Numbered from the stretch's first letter, positions 7,924 to 16,817 are shown. The stretch is DNA of 64,000 nt from Campylobacter concisus (GCF_015230015.1 NZ_JAAKZC010000002.1:62001-126000); one strand, 5' to 3'. The notes: generated by a model not told the origin, from the sequence alone. A program made the numbers and translations.

Positions 7924-8667
7924 TTATTTTTTATCGTTTTTCTTTTCGTCTTGTTTTAAAAATAACTCTTTAAAGCGCTTATTTGCATAGTCTTCGATGT
8001 CGTTTTGAAGCTGTTTATAAGCGTTTATGAGCTCATAAGCTCTATCATTTAGCGTAGTGCCAGCGCTATCTCCGCCGCCTTGCTTGGTCGTAAAGAGATC
8101 TTCTTTTAAATTTTTTTGCAAAATTTGTAGGTGCGACCAGCATTTTTTATAGTTCATGCCTAAAATTTCAGCTGCCTTTGATATCGAGCCAACCTCGGCT
8201 ATAACGTCTAAAACTTCGGTTTTACCCTTGCCAAATATAAGCTCGCCCTCGTCGTTTTCTATCCAAGTCTTTGTCTTTACTCTCATCTTTTTGCCTTTCT
8301 TTTCCTTAAAACAGCCTAGCTGACAGTACTTCACGTCAAAGCCGTAGTCTCTAAGCGTCGAGCGCATGGTCTTTAGGCCACCGCTAGCTGCCGCCATATC
8401 CCTTGCATCTTTGCAAAAAACTCTGCCCTTTTCGTCGCTCACTTCTTTTAGTTTTAGTGACAATGTAAATTTACCGCGGTCTTTATCTAAGCCACCAAAC
8501 TGCCCAAGCTCGCAGTTATCTATCTTGATGCCAAGTCTGGTTGCCTCATCGCTCACTTCGCCGACTTCTATGCCAAGCTTGTTTGCGATCTTAAAAGCCG
8601 TGCCGCAGTCAAGTTTGCCGCTTTTATTTAGCGTTTGTTTTATTAGCTCTTCTAAATTTTTACTCAT
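7924..8667 (-). CDS. modE: ModE-like DNA-binding regulator
   Basis: A 247-aa regulator. The winged-helix region of the ModE/LysR type covers about residues 135-215 ('AEVGSISKAAEILGMNYKK', then 'TTKQGGGDSAGTTLND'). ModE represses molybdate/tungstate uptake and controls molybdoenzymes. This form lacks the usual C-terminal oxyanion-binding domain. In its place the N-terminal half carries two related motifs, 'NCELGQFGG' and 'YCQLGCFKE', each after a short helical repeat; these may form a sensing domain. I chose the ATG at 8667, within the last codons of fdhD, giving an eight-base overlap. C. jejuni has a comparable regulator controlling the mod and tup operons (established knowledge), which fits the tup genes in this window. 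Confidence 0.82.
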   Translation of the reverse strand: MSKNLEELIKQTLNKSGKLDCGTAFKIANKLGIEVGEVSDEATRLGIKIDNCELGQFGGLDKDRGKFTLSLKLKEVSDEKGRVFCKDARDMAAASGGLKTMRSTLRDYGFDVKYCQLGCFKEKKGKKMRVKTKTWIENDEGELIFGKGKTEVLDVIAEVGSISKAAEILGMNYKKCWSHLQILQKNLKEDLFTTKQGGGDSAGTTLNDRAYELINAYKQLQNDIEDYANKRFKELFLKQDEKKNDKK

Positions 8668-9442
8668 AAATTCTCTCTTCGCCGCTATAAACGTTGATAT
8701 TTTCGCCCCTTGCAAAGCCGCAAAGCGTGAGCTCAAATTTACGAGCGATCACCACGCCAAGGCTAGTCGGTGCTGTCCTTGAGATAAGCGCTGGGATGCC
8801 GTGCATAACGGCCTTTGCAACCATCTCCGAACTAAGCCTGCCACTCACCATCAAAAATGAATTTGCTAAGTTAGCTCCGTCTAAAACAGCCTTGCCAACG
8901 GCTTTGTCGATCGTGTTGTGCTGAGCGATATCCTCGCCTATGTAAAATTTATCTTCACTCACAAAAAGCTTTGCCGTATGCACGCAGCCAGTCATCTCAT
9001 AAAGCTCGCACTGCGTGTAAAACTCCTTCATTTGAGCAAGGATCATATCTTTGTTAAATTTAGCCCCGCTTTTTACGGCTCTTGCCGCCATCGCCTGTGG
9101 GTCGATATTTGCCGTTGAGCTTCTGCCACAGCCACTTATTATGACCTTTTCTTCGTCAAACTGCTCTAAGCGTTTTTCATTCACTTTGGCGCTTACATAG
9201 ACGCTTAGCTCGTCGGTTGAGAGCCTAACTTCAGCTATGTCTTCTGACTTTGTGATGACATTTTCGCTGACCAAATAGCCCACAGCAAGCGCCTTTTGAT
9301 CCGTTGGCGTTGCCATAACGGCACCAAATTTTTTGTCATTTATGTAAATTTCAAGCTTGATTTCACGCACCAAAATATCATCAACCTGCGCTTTTTGCTC
9401 GCCTTTATATTTGATGATCTGCGTTTTATAAATCGGTTCCAT
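8660..9442 (-). CDS. fdhD: Formate dehydrogenase sulfurtransferase FdhD
   Basis: A 260-aa FdhD. The protein transfers sulfur from a cysteine desulfurase to the Mo/W-bis-MGD cofactor, which formate dehydrogenases require for activity. Family motifs include 'PTDQKALAVGYLVSENVI', 'ISGCGRSS' near residue 100, 'TGCVHTAKLF', 'GEDIAQHNTIDKAVG' and 'MVSGRLSSEMVAKA'. The classical CxxC pair is not obvious: a single Cys sits in 'SGCGRSS'. The ATG at 9442 is preceded by AAGGAG. It has its own promoter, separated from fdhB by a terminator, and is followed by overlapping modE. Confidence 0.92.
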   Translation of the reverse strand: MEPIYKTQIIKYKGEQKAQVDDILVREIKLEIYINDKKFGAVMATPTDQKALAVGYLVSENVITKSEDIAEVRLSTDELSVYVSAKVNEKRLEQFDEEKVIISGCGRSSTANIDPQAMAARAVKSGAKFNKDMILAQMKEFYTQCELYEMTGCVHTAKLFVSEDKFYIGEDIAQHNTIDKAVGKAVLDGANLANSFLMVSGRLSSEMVAKAVMHGIPALISRTAPTSLGVVIARKFELTLCGFARGENINVYSGEERIYE

Positions 9443-9563
9443 CTTGCTCCTTGAAGTTTTCACAAATGATAGCCCAAAAAGCTAAATTTAATTTTGGATT
9501 GTAGTAAAAATTTGCTTAAACAAAGCAAAAAGCTTAAACGCATTTTGATACGAAATAAACGCT

Positions 9564-9599
9564 ATTATAATTAAAATTTGATATGCAAGATAGGCATAT
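9564..9599 (-). promoter_or_regulatory. fdhD-modE promoter with palindrome site A
   Basis: A minus-strand TATAAT -10 box lies at 9564-9569, about 120 bases upstream of fdhD. An inverted repeat ATATGC-N7-GCATAT lies at 9581-9599, covering the expected -35 region. The same palindrome with the same seven-base spacer occurs upstream of the fdhA operon (14121-14147) and of fdhF (16942-16970). Its position over the -35 would suit repression, perhaps autoregulation by ModE. That assignment is inferred. Confidence 0.55.
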
Positions 9600-9633
9600 T
9601 TCTTAAAGTGTAAAATTAGAGAAAATAACAAAT

Positions 9634-9660
9634 TTTATAGGTGCAAAAAGCACCTATAAA
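9634..9660 (-). terminator. Terminator after fdhB
   Basis: A perfect 11-base inverted repeat (TTTATAGGTGC and its complement) with a five-base loop lies immediately after the fdhB stop codon. On the minus strand it is followed by AAAATTTGTTATTTT, a weak T-rich tract. It separates the fdhAB operon from fdhD-modE. Confidence 0.7.
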
Positions 9661-9661
9661 T

Positions 9662-10303
9662 TTACGCTTTTAGTTTTAGTCTGTCGCCAGAGTAGTAAGC
9701 GATCTTCCAAACAGTAGTTTGTTTTAGGTCTTTTTCGCCATAACCTCTTGCAGTAACTCTGTCATTGTAGATTTTTTCTATCATATCTGACTCACCAACT
9801 AATAAAGCCTTTGTAGAGCACATCGCAGCACAAACTGGCACTTTGCCCTCAGAAATTCTATCTTGTCCATATACTTCGCGCTCTTCTTCGCTATTAGTTG
9901 GTAGCGGACCGCCTGCGCACATAGTGCATTTATCCATTACACCTCTTGCGCCAAACGCACCATCCTTAGGGAATTGCGGTGCGCCAAATGGGCAAGCATA
10001 CAAGCAGTATCCACAGCCTATGCAGATATCTTTATCGTGAAGCACAATGCCATCAGCTCTGATGTAGAAACAATCAACTGGGCAAACAAGCGAACAAGGT
10101 GCATCTTCGCAGTGCATACATGCGATTGATGTTGAAATTTCTTTGCCAGGCATACCTTCATTTAGTGTGACGACGCGGCGTCTTCTAACGCCGATAGGCA
10201 ACTCATGAGCTTCATCACATGCTACTGCGCAACCGTTGCAATCAATGCATCTATCTGTGTCGCAGTAAAATTTAAGTCTATTGTTATCGTTAAATGCGCT
10301 CAT
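9662..10303 (-). CDS. fdhB: Formate dehydrogenase iron-sulfur subunit FdhB
   Basis: A 213-aa electron-transfer subunit with four ferredoxin-type [4Fe-4S] clusters. The Cys groups are 'CIDCNGCAVAC' (residue 18 on), 'CMHCEDAPCSLVCPVDC', 'CIGCGYCLYACPFG' and 'CTMC' with later 'CAAMC'. It carries electrons from FdhA to a membrane cytochrome b or another acceptor. No C-terminal membrane helix is present, unlike E. coli FdnH. fdhB starts directly after the fdhA stop. The cytochrome b gene fdhC, which follows fdhB in C. jejuni, is absent here: a terminator comes next. Confidence 0.93.
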   Translation of the reverse strand: MSAFNDNNRLKFYCDTDRCIDCNGCAVACDEAHELPIGVRRRRVVTLNEGMPGKEISTSIACMHCEDAPCSLVCPVDCFYIRADGIVLHDKDICIGCGYCLYACPFGAPQFPKDGAFGARGVMDKCTMCAGGPLPTNSEEEREVYGQDRISEGKVPVCAAMCSTKALLVGESDMIEKIYNDRVTARGYGEKDLKQTTVWKIAYYSGDRLKLKA

Positions 10304-10304
10304 A

Positions 10305-13130
10305 TTATGCCCTTTCTATGCGGCAAAGACCGCCTTTTGTTTCTGGAATTTGAGTGTTGATATCATATCCGTAGTTTGTTACGGTATTTGCGCTCTCGCC
10401 AACCGCAAATGGCAAAGTTCCTTCTGGGAAATTTCCAGTCATATCAACACCTTGCATATATCCAGCCCAGTGGAATGGCAAGAAGATCATATCAGGCTTG
10501 ACCGATGGCACGATCCTTGCACGAACCTTGATCTTGGTACCCTCAGGTGAATGAACCCAAACAAAATCCCAATTTTTAATGCCATGTTTAGCCGCTAGCT
10601 CTGGGTGGATGTCAGCAAACATCTCAGGCGTAATGCGTGATAGATACTTACTAGCACGCGTCTCCATACCAGCACCGCTGAAATTTACGAGACGAGCTGT
10701 AATTAAGTTGATAGGGAATTCTTTTGAGAAGTCTTTACTTTGTTGCAAGCTTTCAAATTTAGTATCAACGCGGTATTGTTTTGCTTTATCTTTAAAGCTT
10801 GGATACTTCTTGGCTAGATCTGGTCTTGGTGAGTGGATCGGCTCTCTGTGTTGAGGGATCTGATCAGCAAATGTCCAAACGATAGTTCTAGCACGTGCAT
10901 TGCCATATGGAGCGATGTTTTTCTCCAAGCATTTTGTTGCTATGATATTACTATCATCAGTTGACCAGCTAGCTCCGATTCTTGCTTTTTCATCATCAGT
11001 TAGTGTGATGCCTAAAATTTTCTCGATATTGTCTTTTTTGATCTCAGGATATCCACCATTTATAGATGAACCAACTGGCGCTGAGCCTTCAGCTGCTAGC
11101 TGGCTAACACCGTTGTGCTCTAAACCAAAGCGGTTTCTAAAGCCCATTCCACCTTCGCGAACTGATTTATGTGTATCATAAAGTATTGGGCTACCTGGGT
11201 GATTTTCTGTCCAGCATGGCCATGGAAGTCCGTAGTATTCGCCTTCAACAGGAGTGCCAGGCTTGCCAAGAGATGTTACTTCATCAAATTTATCCCAGTT
11301 CTCTTGGTGGCGTTTCAAGCGCTCAGGTGTCCAGCCAGTCATACCGATAGTTTTTATAATGTTTGCTATCTCGTGAGTAGCAGCTTCTGGCCACTCTATC
11401 TTACCATCAGCGCCCCTTATAGTGCGAGTTAGTTCGTCATAAAAGCCTATACGTTTAGCTAGTTCAAACAACAACTCATGATCTGGTATGCTCTCATAGA
11501 GTGGTTTGCACACTTGGCTTCTCCATTGACCACTTCTGTTTGTAGCTACGACTGTACCGCTACCCTCAAACTGCGTTGCAGCAGGAAGTAGATAAACATC
11601 ATCTTTTTTATTTGTTATAACGGCAGCGTCATTTACAAACGGATCTACACAAACAAGTAACTCAAGTGCATCAAGACCTTCTTGAACCTTTGCTTGTTGC
11701 GCAGTAGATGTTATGCCGTTACCTATAACTACAAGAGCTTTTAGACTATCTCCTGCATTATCGATTGCATCATTACCATCTTTACCATTTAGCGTACCAG
11801 CCCACCAGCGTGCAAGTGAAAATCCTGGCTTAAACATCCACTCAGGCTTGATAAAATTCTTTTGCAACCACTCGAAATCAACCTTCCACATTTTTGCAAA
11901 ATATTTCCAGCTTCCTTCATTTTTAGGGTAATAACCAGGTAGGTTATCTGGTAAATTTGCCATATCAGTTGCACCTTGAACGTTATCGTGGCCTCTTAGG
12001 ATGTTACATCCGCCACCACTTACGCCCATGTTGCCAAGCACTAGTTGCAAGATCGGAGCTATACGAGTGTTTGAGCTACCTATTGTGTGCTGAGTTAGAC
12101 CCATCGCCCAAACGACTGAGCCAGGGCGGTTTTTAGCATAGACTTCTGTGATCTCTTTAAGAGTTGCAGCTGGGACTCCAGTCACATCTTCAACGACTTC
12201 AGGTGTCCATTTTGCAGCTTCTTCACGAATCAGATCCATACCATAAACACGGTCATCAATAAATTTCTTATCTTCCCAGCCATTTTCGAAGATGAGATTC
12301 ATCATGCCATATACAAAAGGTATATCCGTTCCTGGACGAATTTGTGCGAAATAATCAGCCTTTGCCGCTGTTCTTGTATATCTTGGATCGATTACTATTA
12401 GCTTAGCGCCATTATTCTCTTTTGCCTTTAAAAAGTGTCTAAAACCAACTGGGTGATTTACCGCTGGGTTTGATCCAATTATAAAGATAGACTTTGCGTT
12501 TTGGATATCTCCAAGGTGATTTGTCATAGCTCCATAACCCCAAGTATTCGCCACACCGGCGACTGTAGAGCTGTGTCAAAGACGTGCTTGGTGATCTAGG
12601 TTGTTTGTCCCAAACATCGCAACAAATTTGCTTATATAATAGCTTTGCTCGTTGCAGTCTTTTGCTGATCCTAAGAACATAACTTGCTCTGGGTTTTTCT
12701 CGCGGTAAGCTTTTAGTTTTGCACCGATCTCATCGAGCGCTTGCGTCATAGAGATGCGTTGCCACTTGCCACCAACTTTTTTCATCGGATATTTTACACG
12801 GCAGTGTGAGCGCACCATATCGATAACGTCTGCTCCTTTACAGCAGTGACCACCAGCACTTACTGGGTGATCTTGCGCTACTTCTTGACGCACCCAAACT
12901 CCATTTTCTACCTCAGCTAACACTCCACATCCTACAGAGCAAACCGTACAGACAGTTTTTACTATTTTTGAGTCTGGAAATGGGTTTGCCATCTCTTGTG
13001 CTGTCGCGCTTCTTGTGACATTGCTCGCTGCAAAGCCGGCCGCGCCACTAGCGCCTGCTAATGCAGCCATTTTTAAAAACGATCTACGGCCGATGTTGTT
13101 TGGCGTAGCGTTTAGTCTAGCTTCAGACAT
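10305..13130 (-). CDS. fdhA: Selenocysteine formate dehydrogenase large subunit FdhA
   Basis: A 941-residue periplasmic formate dehydrogenase catalytic subunit read through an in-frame TGA at 12576-12578 (codon 185). The TGA lies in 'DHQARL-U-HSSTVAG', exactly where formate dehydrogenases carry the catalytic selenocysteine. Upstream are a twin-arginine signal 'RRSFLKMAAL' near residue 15 and a [4Fe-4S] motif 'CTVCSVGCG'. Downstream are molybdopterin-oxidoreductase motifs ('FIIGSNPAVNHPVG', 'GLTQHTIGSSN', 'RGHDNVQGATDM'). A small hairpin follows the TGA. The ATG at 13130 has AAAGGA at good spacing; the ATG two codons earlier overlaps that ribosome site. The enzyme oxidises formate and needs a Mo or W bis-MGD cofactor. 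It is followed by fdhB with a one-base gap. Confidence 0.95.
12549..12578 (-). promoter_or_regulatory. UGA selenocysteine codon and SECIS-like hairpin of fdhA
   Basis: On the minus strand the TGA (12576-12578) is followed 14 bases later by the hairpin CGCC-GGTGT-GGCG (12561-12549). Bacterial SECIS elements lie at this distance and present a G/U-containing loop to SelB. The stem is short, only four G-C pairs, but the spacing and loop fit. Confidence 0.65.
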
Positions 13131-13161
13131 TTTCATCCTTTCTTAAATTTCTATCAAAATT

Positions 13162-13335
13162 TTATTTTGCTTGTTTGTAGTAAAGTTCCCAATTTTTGCT
13201 TCTTTTATAAAGCACTTCGGTCTTTTTACTTTTTCCTGATTTTAAATTCTCACCAGCATTTGCCACGACTGCGCCACTGGCAGCGACGGCTCCGACTAGA
13301 CCGACTTTTTTCAAAAATTCGCGTCTATTTTGCAT
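13162..13335 (-). CDS. Small Tat-signal protein of the fdh operon
   Basis: A 57-aa protein that begins 'MQNRREFLKKVGLVGAV', a twin-arginine motif followed by a hydrophobic stretch to about residue 27. A short Lys-rich mature part ends 'NWELYYKQAK'. The ATG has an excellent GGAGGG site and overlaps the chaperone gene by 11 bases. It precedes fdhA by about 30 bases. Small proteins of this type occur upstream of fdhA in many epsilonproteobacterial formate dehydrogenase operons. They may assist assembly or export of the enzyme, but no function is established that I know of. Confidence 0.82.
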   Translation of the reverse strand: MQNRREFLKKVGLVGAVAASGAVVANAGENLKSGKSKKTEVLYKRSKNWELYYKQAK

Positions 13336-14020
13336 ATGTACCCTCCGATCTTAGTTTTCTTATCCTGTTTTTTTCTCTTCTTATGCTTTCAGATCTTGAA
13401 AGACCATCGCTCTTTTTGTGGTCTATCTTGACTGGTTTTGGTGAGTTTAGTGCCACACGCTCAAATGCGATAAATTCGTTTAGCAAAACGGCTACATCCT
13501 TGTAAATTTCACTATTTTTATGCTCATATAAATTCTCTATAAACTCATCAATGTTTGGATTTATAATATTTTTAAAAAGCTCCTCTTCGCACTCGTCAAA
13601 TTTACCGATAAACTCGTTCATAAGCGTAAAGACAAAGCCCACGTTATCTTCATTCTCTTTAAATTTACTTTCATCTCTTCTAATGTTTGTCTTAGCCAAA
13701 ATTTTACGCACATCGGCGCAAGCATGACCCACCTCATATCCCTCATCGTAAAAAGATAGTGAGTTTCGAAGCGGACTTGGTGGAGTGTGAAAAATGTCAT
13801 CAAATTCAGTGATCAAATTCTCTGGATTTTTTTCATTAAATTTACTTTTTATATTAGTAGCAGCATGCAAGACTTCATCGTTTAGGCTGTATTCTTCTAT
13901 GAGATCAAGCATTTTACTAAGACCATCAAATCTCTTTTCATCTTCACTAAATACAAAGAATTTAGAGAGAGTAGCGTAGTAAAGTTTTCTGCCAGCTGCA
14001 AATTCCTCTTTTGTGCTCAC
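13325..14020 (-). CDS. TorD/DmsD-like chaperone for formate dehydrogenase
   Basis: A mostly helical 231-aa cytoplasmic protein with the TorD-family pattern: 'LYYATLSKFFVF' near the N-terminus, a central 'TPPSPLRNSLSFYDEGYEVGHACADVR', here quoted in two parts as 'TPPSPLRNSLSFYDEG' and 'YEVGHACADVR', and 'NEFIGKFDECEEELF'. Such chaperones bind Tat signal peptides and guard cofactor insertion into molybdoenzymes. The client is probably FdhA, two genes downstream. I chose GTG at 14020 because AAGGA precedes it. A longer reading from TTG at 14050 lacks a ribosome site and lies against a -10 box. It is the first gene of the chaperone-small Tat protein-fdhA-fdhB operon. Confidence 0.8.
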   Translation of the reverse strand: MSTKEEFAAGRKLYYATLSKFFVFSEDEKRFDGLSKMLDLIEEYSLNDEVLHAATNIKSKFNEKNPENLITEFDDIFHTPPSPLRNSLSFYDEGYEVGHACADVRKILAKTNIRRDESKFKENEDNVGFVFTLMNEFIGKFDECEEELFKNIINPNIDEFIENLYEHKNSEIYKDVAVLLNEFIAFERVALNSPKPVKIDHKKSDGLSRSESIRREKNRIRKLRSEGTYAK

Positions 14021-14054
14021 CTTTTTCCTTAAATAGTTTTTTAATGACAATGCA

Positions 14055-14147
14055 ACTATACAATTAATTGCCTTATTAATGTGGCTTAAAATAAAATAAA
14101 TTAGAAAAGTTAAAAAAAGCTTAAATATGCCTTAATTGCATATTTAA
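14055..14147 (-). promoter_or_regulatory. fdhA operon promoter with palindrome site B
   Basis: A TATAGT -10 box lies at 14055-14060. Upstream, at 14121-14147, is a perfect inverted repeat TTAAATATGC-N7-GCATATTTAA with ten-base arms. The centre of the palindrome is about 76 bases from the -10 box. Site C upstream of fdhF has the same spacer and nearly the same distance to its -10, which suggests a common activator or upstream-acting regulator. The binding protein is not identified. Confidence 0.6.
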
Positions 14148-14265
14148 AAACGCTATTTTTAGGTGGTTATAGAAGATATGATTTTTTAGCAGAATTATTA
14201 AAATTTAGCTCTTTTTTGATATCCATTTTTATTTTTGGACTAAATTTAAAGAGTGGGAGTAAATT

Positions 14266-15219
14266 TTACTCTAAAGCTAGCATCGAGCCGTCTTCAAATT
14301 CTAAAAATACTCGCTCGCCGATCTTTGTAATTTCATCATCGTGGCTAAAAATTTTGATCAAAAAGTCGCCAACTTTGACCTTCAAAAGCTTTTCGTTGCC
14401 CATATAAAGCGAGGCCGAGTGCAGATAGCCTGAAATTTGACCCTCACCACCCGTTTTAGAAATTTTTATCTTGCTTGGATTGATCGTGATCTTGCTTTTA
14501 CCTTTGAAATTTGAAGGTAAATTTAGCTTTATATCATCGCCAAAGCTTAGCACGCCATCTTCTATCTCAAAAATATTTTTGTACTCAAACTCGCAGACTC
14601 TGCCTTTGTGTAAAAACACGCACTCGTTTGCTAGCATACTAAGCCACTTCTCGTCGTGACTTGCGATGACAAAACCGCAGCCATATCTCTCGTGCATCAA
14701 ATTTATAGCTTTGCTAAAGAGCTTTGAAGTGCCGATATCAACGCTGTTTGTCGGCTCATCAAGCAGATAAAATGGCGCTCTTAAAGAAAGTGCCAAAGCA
14801 AATGCGATGCGCTGCGTTTGCCCAGAGCTTAGCTCAAAGTGACGCTTGTTTAAAAACTTCTCATCAAGTCCTACAAGGGCGAGTGCTTCGCTAGTTCGCT
14901 CATCAAATTCGCTTAGTAAATTTCTACTTTTTAAAATGACTTTGAAATTTTCTCTTACACTTCTTTTTAAAAGGGCAGGTTCAGGCAGTAAAACGCAAAT
15001 TTTACGCAGCATTTCAAGGCTTGGTTTGCTCTCTCCCCAGAGTGAAATTTCGCCACTATTAGGGCTTTGTAGGCGTGAGAGGACACGTATAAGCGTGCTT
15101 TTGCCGCTGCCGTTGCTGCCCATTAGAGCAGTTATTTTTTTAGTATTTATATCAAGGCTTGGGATATTTAGGATCTCGTTTTTGCCGTAGTTTAGGTGTA
15201 AATTTCTTATCTTTATCAA
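14266..15219 (-). CDS. tupC: Tungstate ABC transporter ATP-binding protein
   Basis: A 317-aa ABC ATPase. Walker A 'GSNGSGKST' lies near residues 34-42, the signature 'LSSGQTQR' near residues 129-136, Walker B 'FYLLDEPTN' near residues 150-158, and the switch His is in 'IASHDE'. After about residue 225 a C-terminal extension with beta structure ('GKSKITINPSKIKIS', 'GEGQISGYLHSAS') resembles the TOBE domain of molybdate/tungstate transporters, which binds oxyanion or regulates transport. It lies nine bases downstream of tupB. Assignment to tungstate rather than molybdate follows from the neighbouring TupA-type binding protein. Confidence 0.88.
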   Translation of the reverse strand: MIKIRNLHLNYGKNEILNIPSLDINTKKITALMGSNGSGKSTLIRVLSRLQSPNSGEISLWGESKPSLEMLRKICVLLPEPALLKRSVRENFKVILKSRNLLSEFDERTSEALALVGLDEKFLNKRHFELSSGQTQRIAFALALSLRAPFYLLDEPTNSVDIGTSKLFSKAINLMHERYGCGFVIASHDEKWLSMLANECVFLHKGRVCEFEYKNIFEIEDGVLSFGDDIKLNLPSNFKGKSKITINPSKIKISKTGGEGQISGYLHSASLYMGNEKLLKVKVGDFLIKIFSHDDEITKIGERVFLEFEDGSMLALE

Positions 15220-15228
15220 AATTTGCTC

Positions 15229-15921
15229 CTATTTGTCGAGTTTTCTTAGCGCAAAGATCACTAAATTTACCAAAAATGCGATAAATATCAAAACCATCGC
15301 GAGCGCTATACCCATGGCAAATTCACCCTTGTTTGTTTCTAGCGAAACGGCTGTGGTGATCGTTCTGGTAAAATACTTGATGTTGCCACCTATCATCATC
15401 GCAACGCCAACTTCAGCCACGATCCTGCCGTAAGCAGTGGCGATGACGACCATGAGAGCGTAACGCAGCTCATAAAGCACGCAAAAAACTAGCTTTGCTG
15501 GCGCGAGGCGTAAATTTAGGATAGTTAGATAGTGCTTTTTCTCCATATTTTCAACCACGCTTGCAGTAAGCGAGATGATGATAGGCAGGGCTAGCACAAA
15601 CTGGCCTAGCATGACCGCTTTTAGCGTAAATAGTAAATTTAGGCTGCCAAGCGGGCCATTTCTCGTGATAAATGCGTATAAAATAAGACCAATGGCAACC
15701 GTTGGCATGGCTAGAGCTGTGTCACTTAGCAGGCGTAAAATTTTGCGCCCCTTAAAGTCGTAAAAACCAAGCGAAAAACCAAGTGGAAAGCCAACAATAA
15801 CAGCAAAAAGTATCGACACGCTTGATGTGTAAAGGGTAGCCTTGATGGCTGAATATGTTTCAAGATTGCCGTTTAAAAGTAGATTAAAGGCTTCTGCAAA
15901 GCCGTGAAGTAAAAAGTCCAA
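15229..15921 (-). CDS. tupB: Tungstate ABC transporter permease
   Basis: A 230-aa integral membrane protein with about five or six hydrophobic helices. The EAA loop typical of binding-protein-dependent permeases is visible as 'NLRLAPAKLVFCVLYELRY' near residues 140-158. Other conserved parts are 'YTSSVSILFAVIVGFPLG' near the N-terminus and 'YGRIVAEVGVAMMIGGN'. It forms the membrane channel of the TupABC importer. It is transcribed divergently from tupA across a 71-base shared promoter region, and tupC follows nine bases after its stop. Confidence 0.9.
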   Translation of the reverse strand: MDFLLHGFAEAFNLLLNGNLETYSAIKATLYTSSVSILFAVIVGFPLGFSLGFYDFKGRKILRLLSDTALAMPTVAIGLILYAFITRNGPLGSLNLLFTLKAVMLGQFVLALPIIISLTASVVENMEKKHYLTILNLRLAPAKLVFCVLYELRYALMVVIATAYGRIVAEVGVAMMIGGNIKYFTRTITTAVSLETNKGEFAMGIALAMVLIFIAFLVNLVIFALRKLDK

Positions 15922-15943
15922 ATATTGTTCCTATTTTTTTATT

Positions 15944-15967
15944 CATATTATTTTAATATGCTATAAT
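15944..15967. promoter_or_regulatory. Overlapping tupA/tupB divergent promoters with operator
   Basis: A perfect inverted repeat CATATTA-TTT-TAATATG lies at 15944-15960. It directly adjoins the tupA -10 box TATAAT (15962-15967) and contains a minus-strand TAATAT (15945-15950) suited to tupB. A regulator bound here would block both promoters. The half-site TAATATGC (15954-15961) equals the half-site of palindrome C near fdhF, and a weak second half follows after seven bases. Confidence 0.55.
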
Positions 15968-15992
15968 ACCACATTTTCTAAAAAGGAGAAAA

Positions 15993-16811
15993 ATGAAAAA
16001 GATTATTTTAGGCTCACTAGCAGCTGCGGTTTTGGCATTTGGTGCTGATAATGAACTAATCATGGCGACTACAACAAGCACAGATAACACTGGCTTGCTT
16101 GACGCGATCTACCCAGTTTATAAGGCTAAAACAGGCGTTGATATAAAATGGACAGCTGTTGGCACAGGCGCTGCGCTAAAGCTTGGCGAAGACTGCAACG
16201 CTGACATACTTTTCGTGCACTCACCAAAAGTTGAGAAAGAATTTGTAGAAAAAGGTTTTGGCGTAGAGCGCAAAGCTGTAATGTACAATGACTTCGTCGT
16301 TATCGCTGATAAATCAATCGCTGATAAATTTAAAGGTAAAGATATAAAAGAGAGCTTCGAGCTTATCAAAAAAGAGGGGATCAAATTCTTCTCACGTGGC
16401 GATAAGTCAGGCACAGACAATAAAGAAAAAGGCATCTGGAAAAAGATCGCTGGCGAAGTTCCTGAAAAAGACAGCTGGTATATGCAAACAGGCCAAGGCA
16501 TGCTAGCTACGATAAATGCGGCTGCTGAGCAAAAAGGCGTTAGCTTTACAGATCGTGGTACATATATAAAATATGAAGCGAACAAGAACGGCAACCCTGA
16601 AATGGTTATCATAAATGAAGGCGACAACGACCTTAAAAACTTCTACTCTCTAATCGCAGTAAACCCAAAACACTGCGCAAAAGCTGACATCGAGAATGCA
16701 AACAAATTTATCGATTGGGCTACAAGCGAAGAGGGTCAGAAATTTATAGGCGACTTCAAACTTCTTGACAAGCCACTTTTCACACCAGACGCAAATACAC
16801 GCAAAAACTAA
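15993..16811 (+). CDS. tupA: Tungstate-binding periplasmic protein
   Basis: A 272-aa periplasmic solute-binding protein. It starts with a short signal peptide ('KKIILGSLAAAVLAFG', cleavage near residue 18), then 'IMATTTSTDNTGLLDAIYP'. The TTTS motif is characteristic of TupA/WtpA-like tungstate-binding proteins. Further family features are 'GTGAALKLGEDCNADILFVH' (shown up to 20 residues) and 'FFSRGDKSGTDNKEKGIW'. A good AAGGAG site precedes the ATG. It delivers tungstate to TupBC, which serves the tungsten or molybdenum formate dehydrogenases encoded on both sides. It ends in a hairpin terminator. Confidence 0.92.
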   Translation: MKKIILGSLAAAVLAFGADNELIMATTTSTDNTGLLDAIYPVYKAKTGVDIKWTAVGTGAALKLGEDCNADILFVHSPKVEKEFVEKGFGVERKAVMYNDFVVIADKSIADKFKGKDIKESFELIKKEGIKFFSRGDKSGTDNKEKGIWKKIAGEVPEKDSWYMQTGQGMLATINAAAEQKGVSFTDRGTYIKYEANKNGNPEMVIINEGDNDLKNFYSLIAVNPKHCAKADIENANKFIDWATSEEGQKFIGDFKLLDKPLFTPDANTRKN

Positions 16812-16817
16812 TCCAAA

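Noticed and set aside
8366-8782. Plus-strand frame opposite modE and fdhD
   Set aside because: Both opposite genes have clear families and ribosome sites; this frame is a Ser-rich shadow.
12576-12578. Nonsense mutation splitting fdhA into two genes
   Set aside because: The TGA is exactly at the catalytic selenocysteine position, the frame continues without shift, and a SECIS-like hairpin follows.
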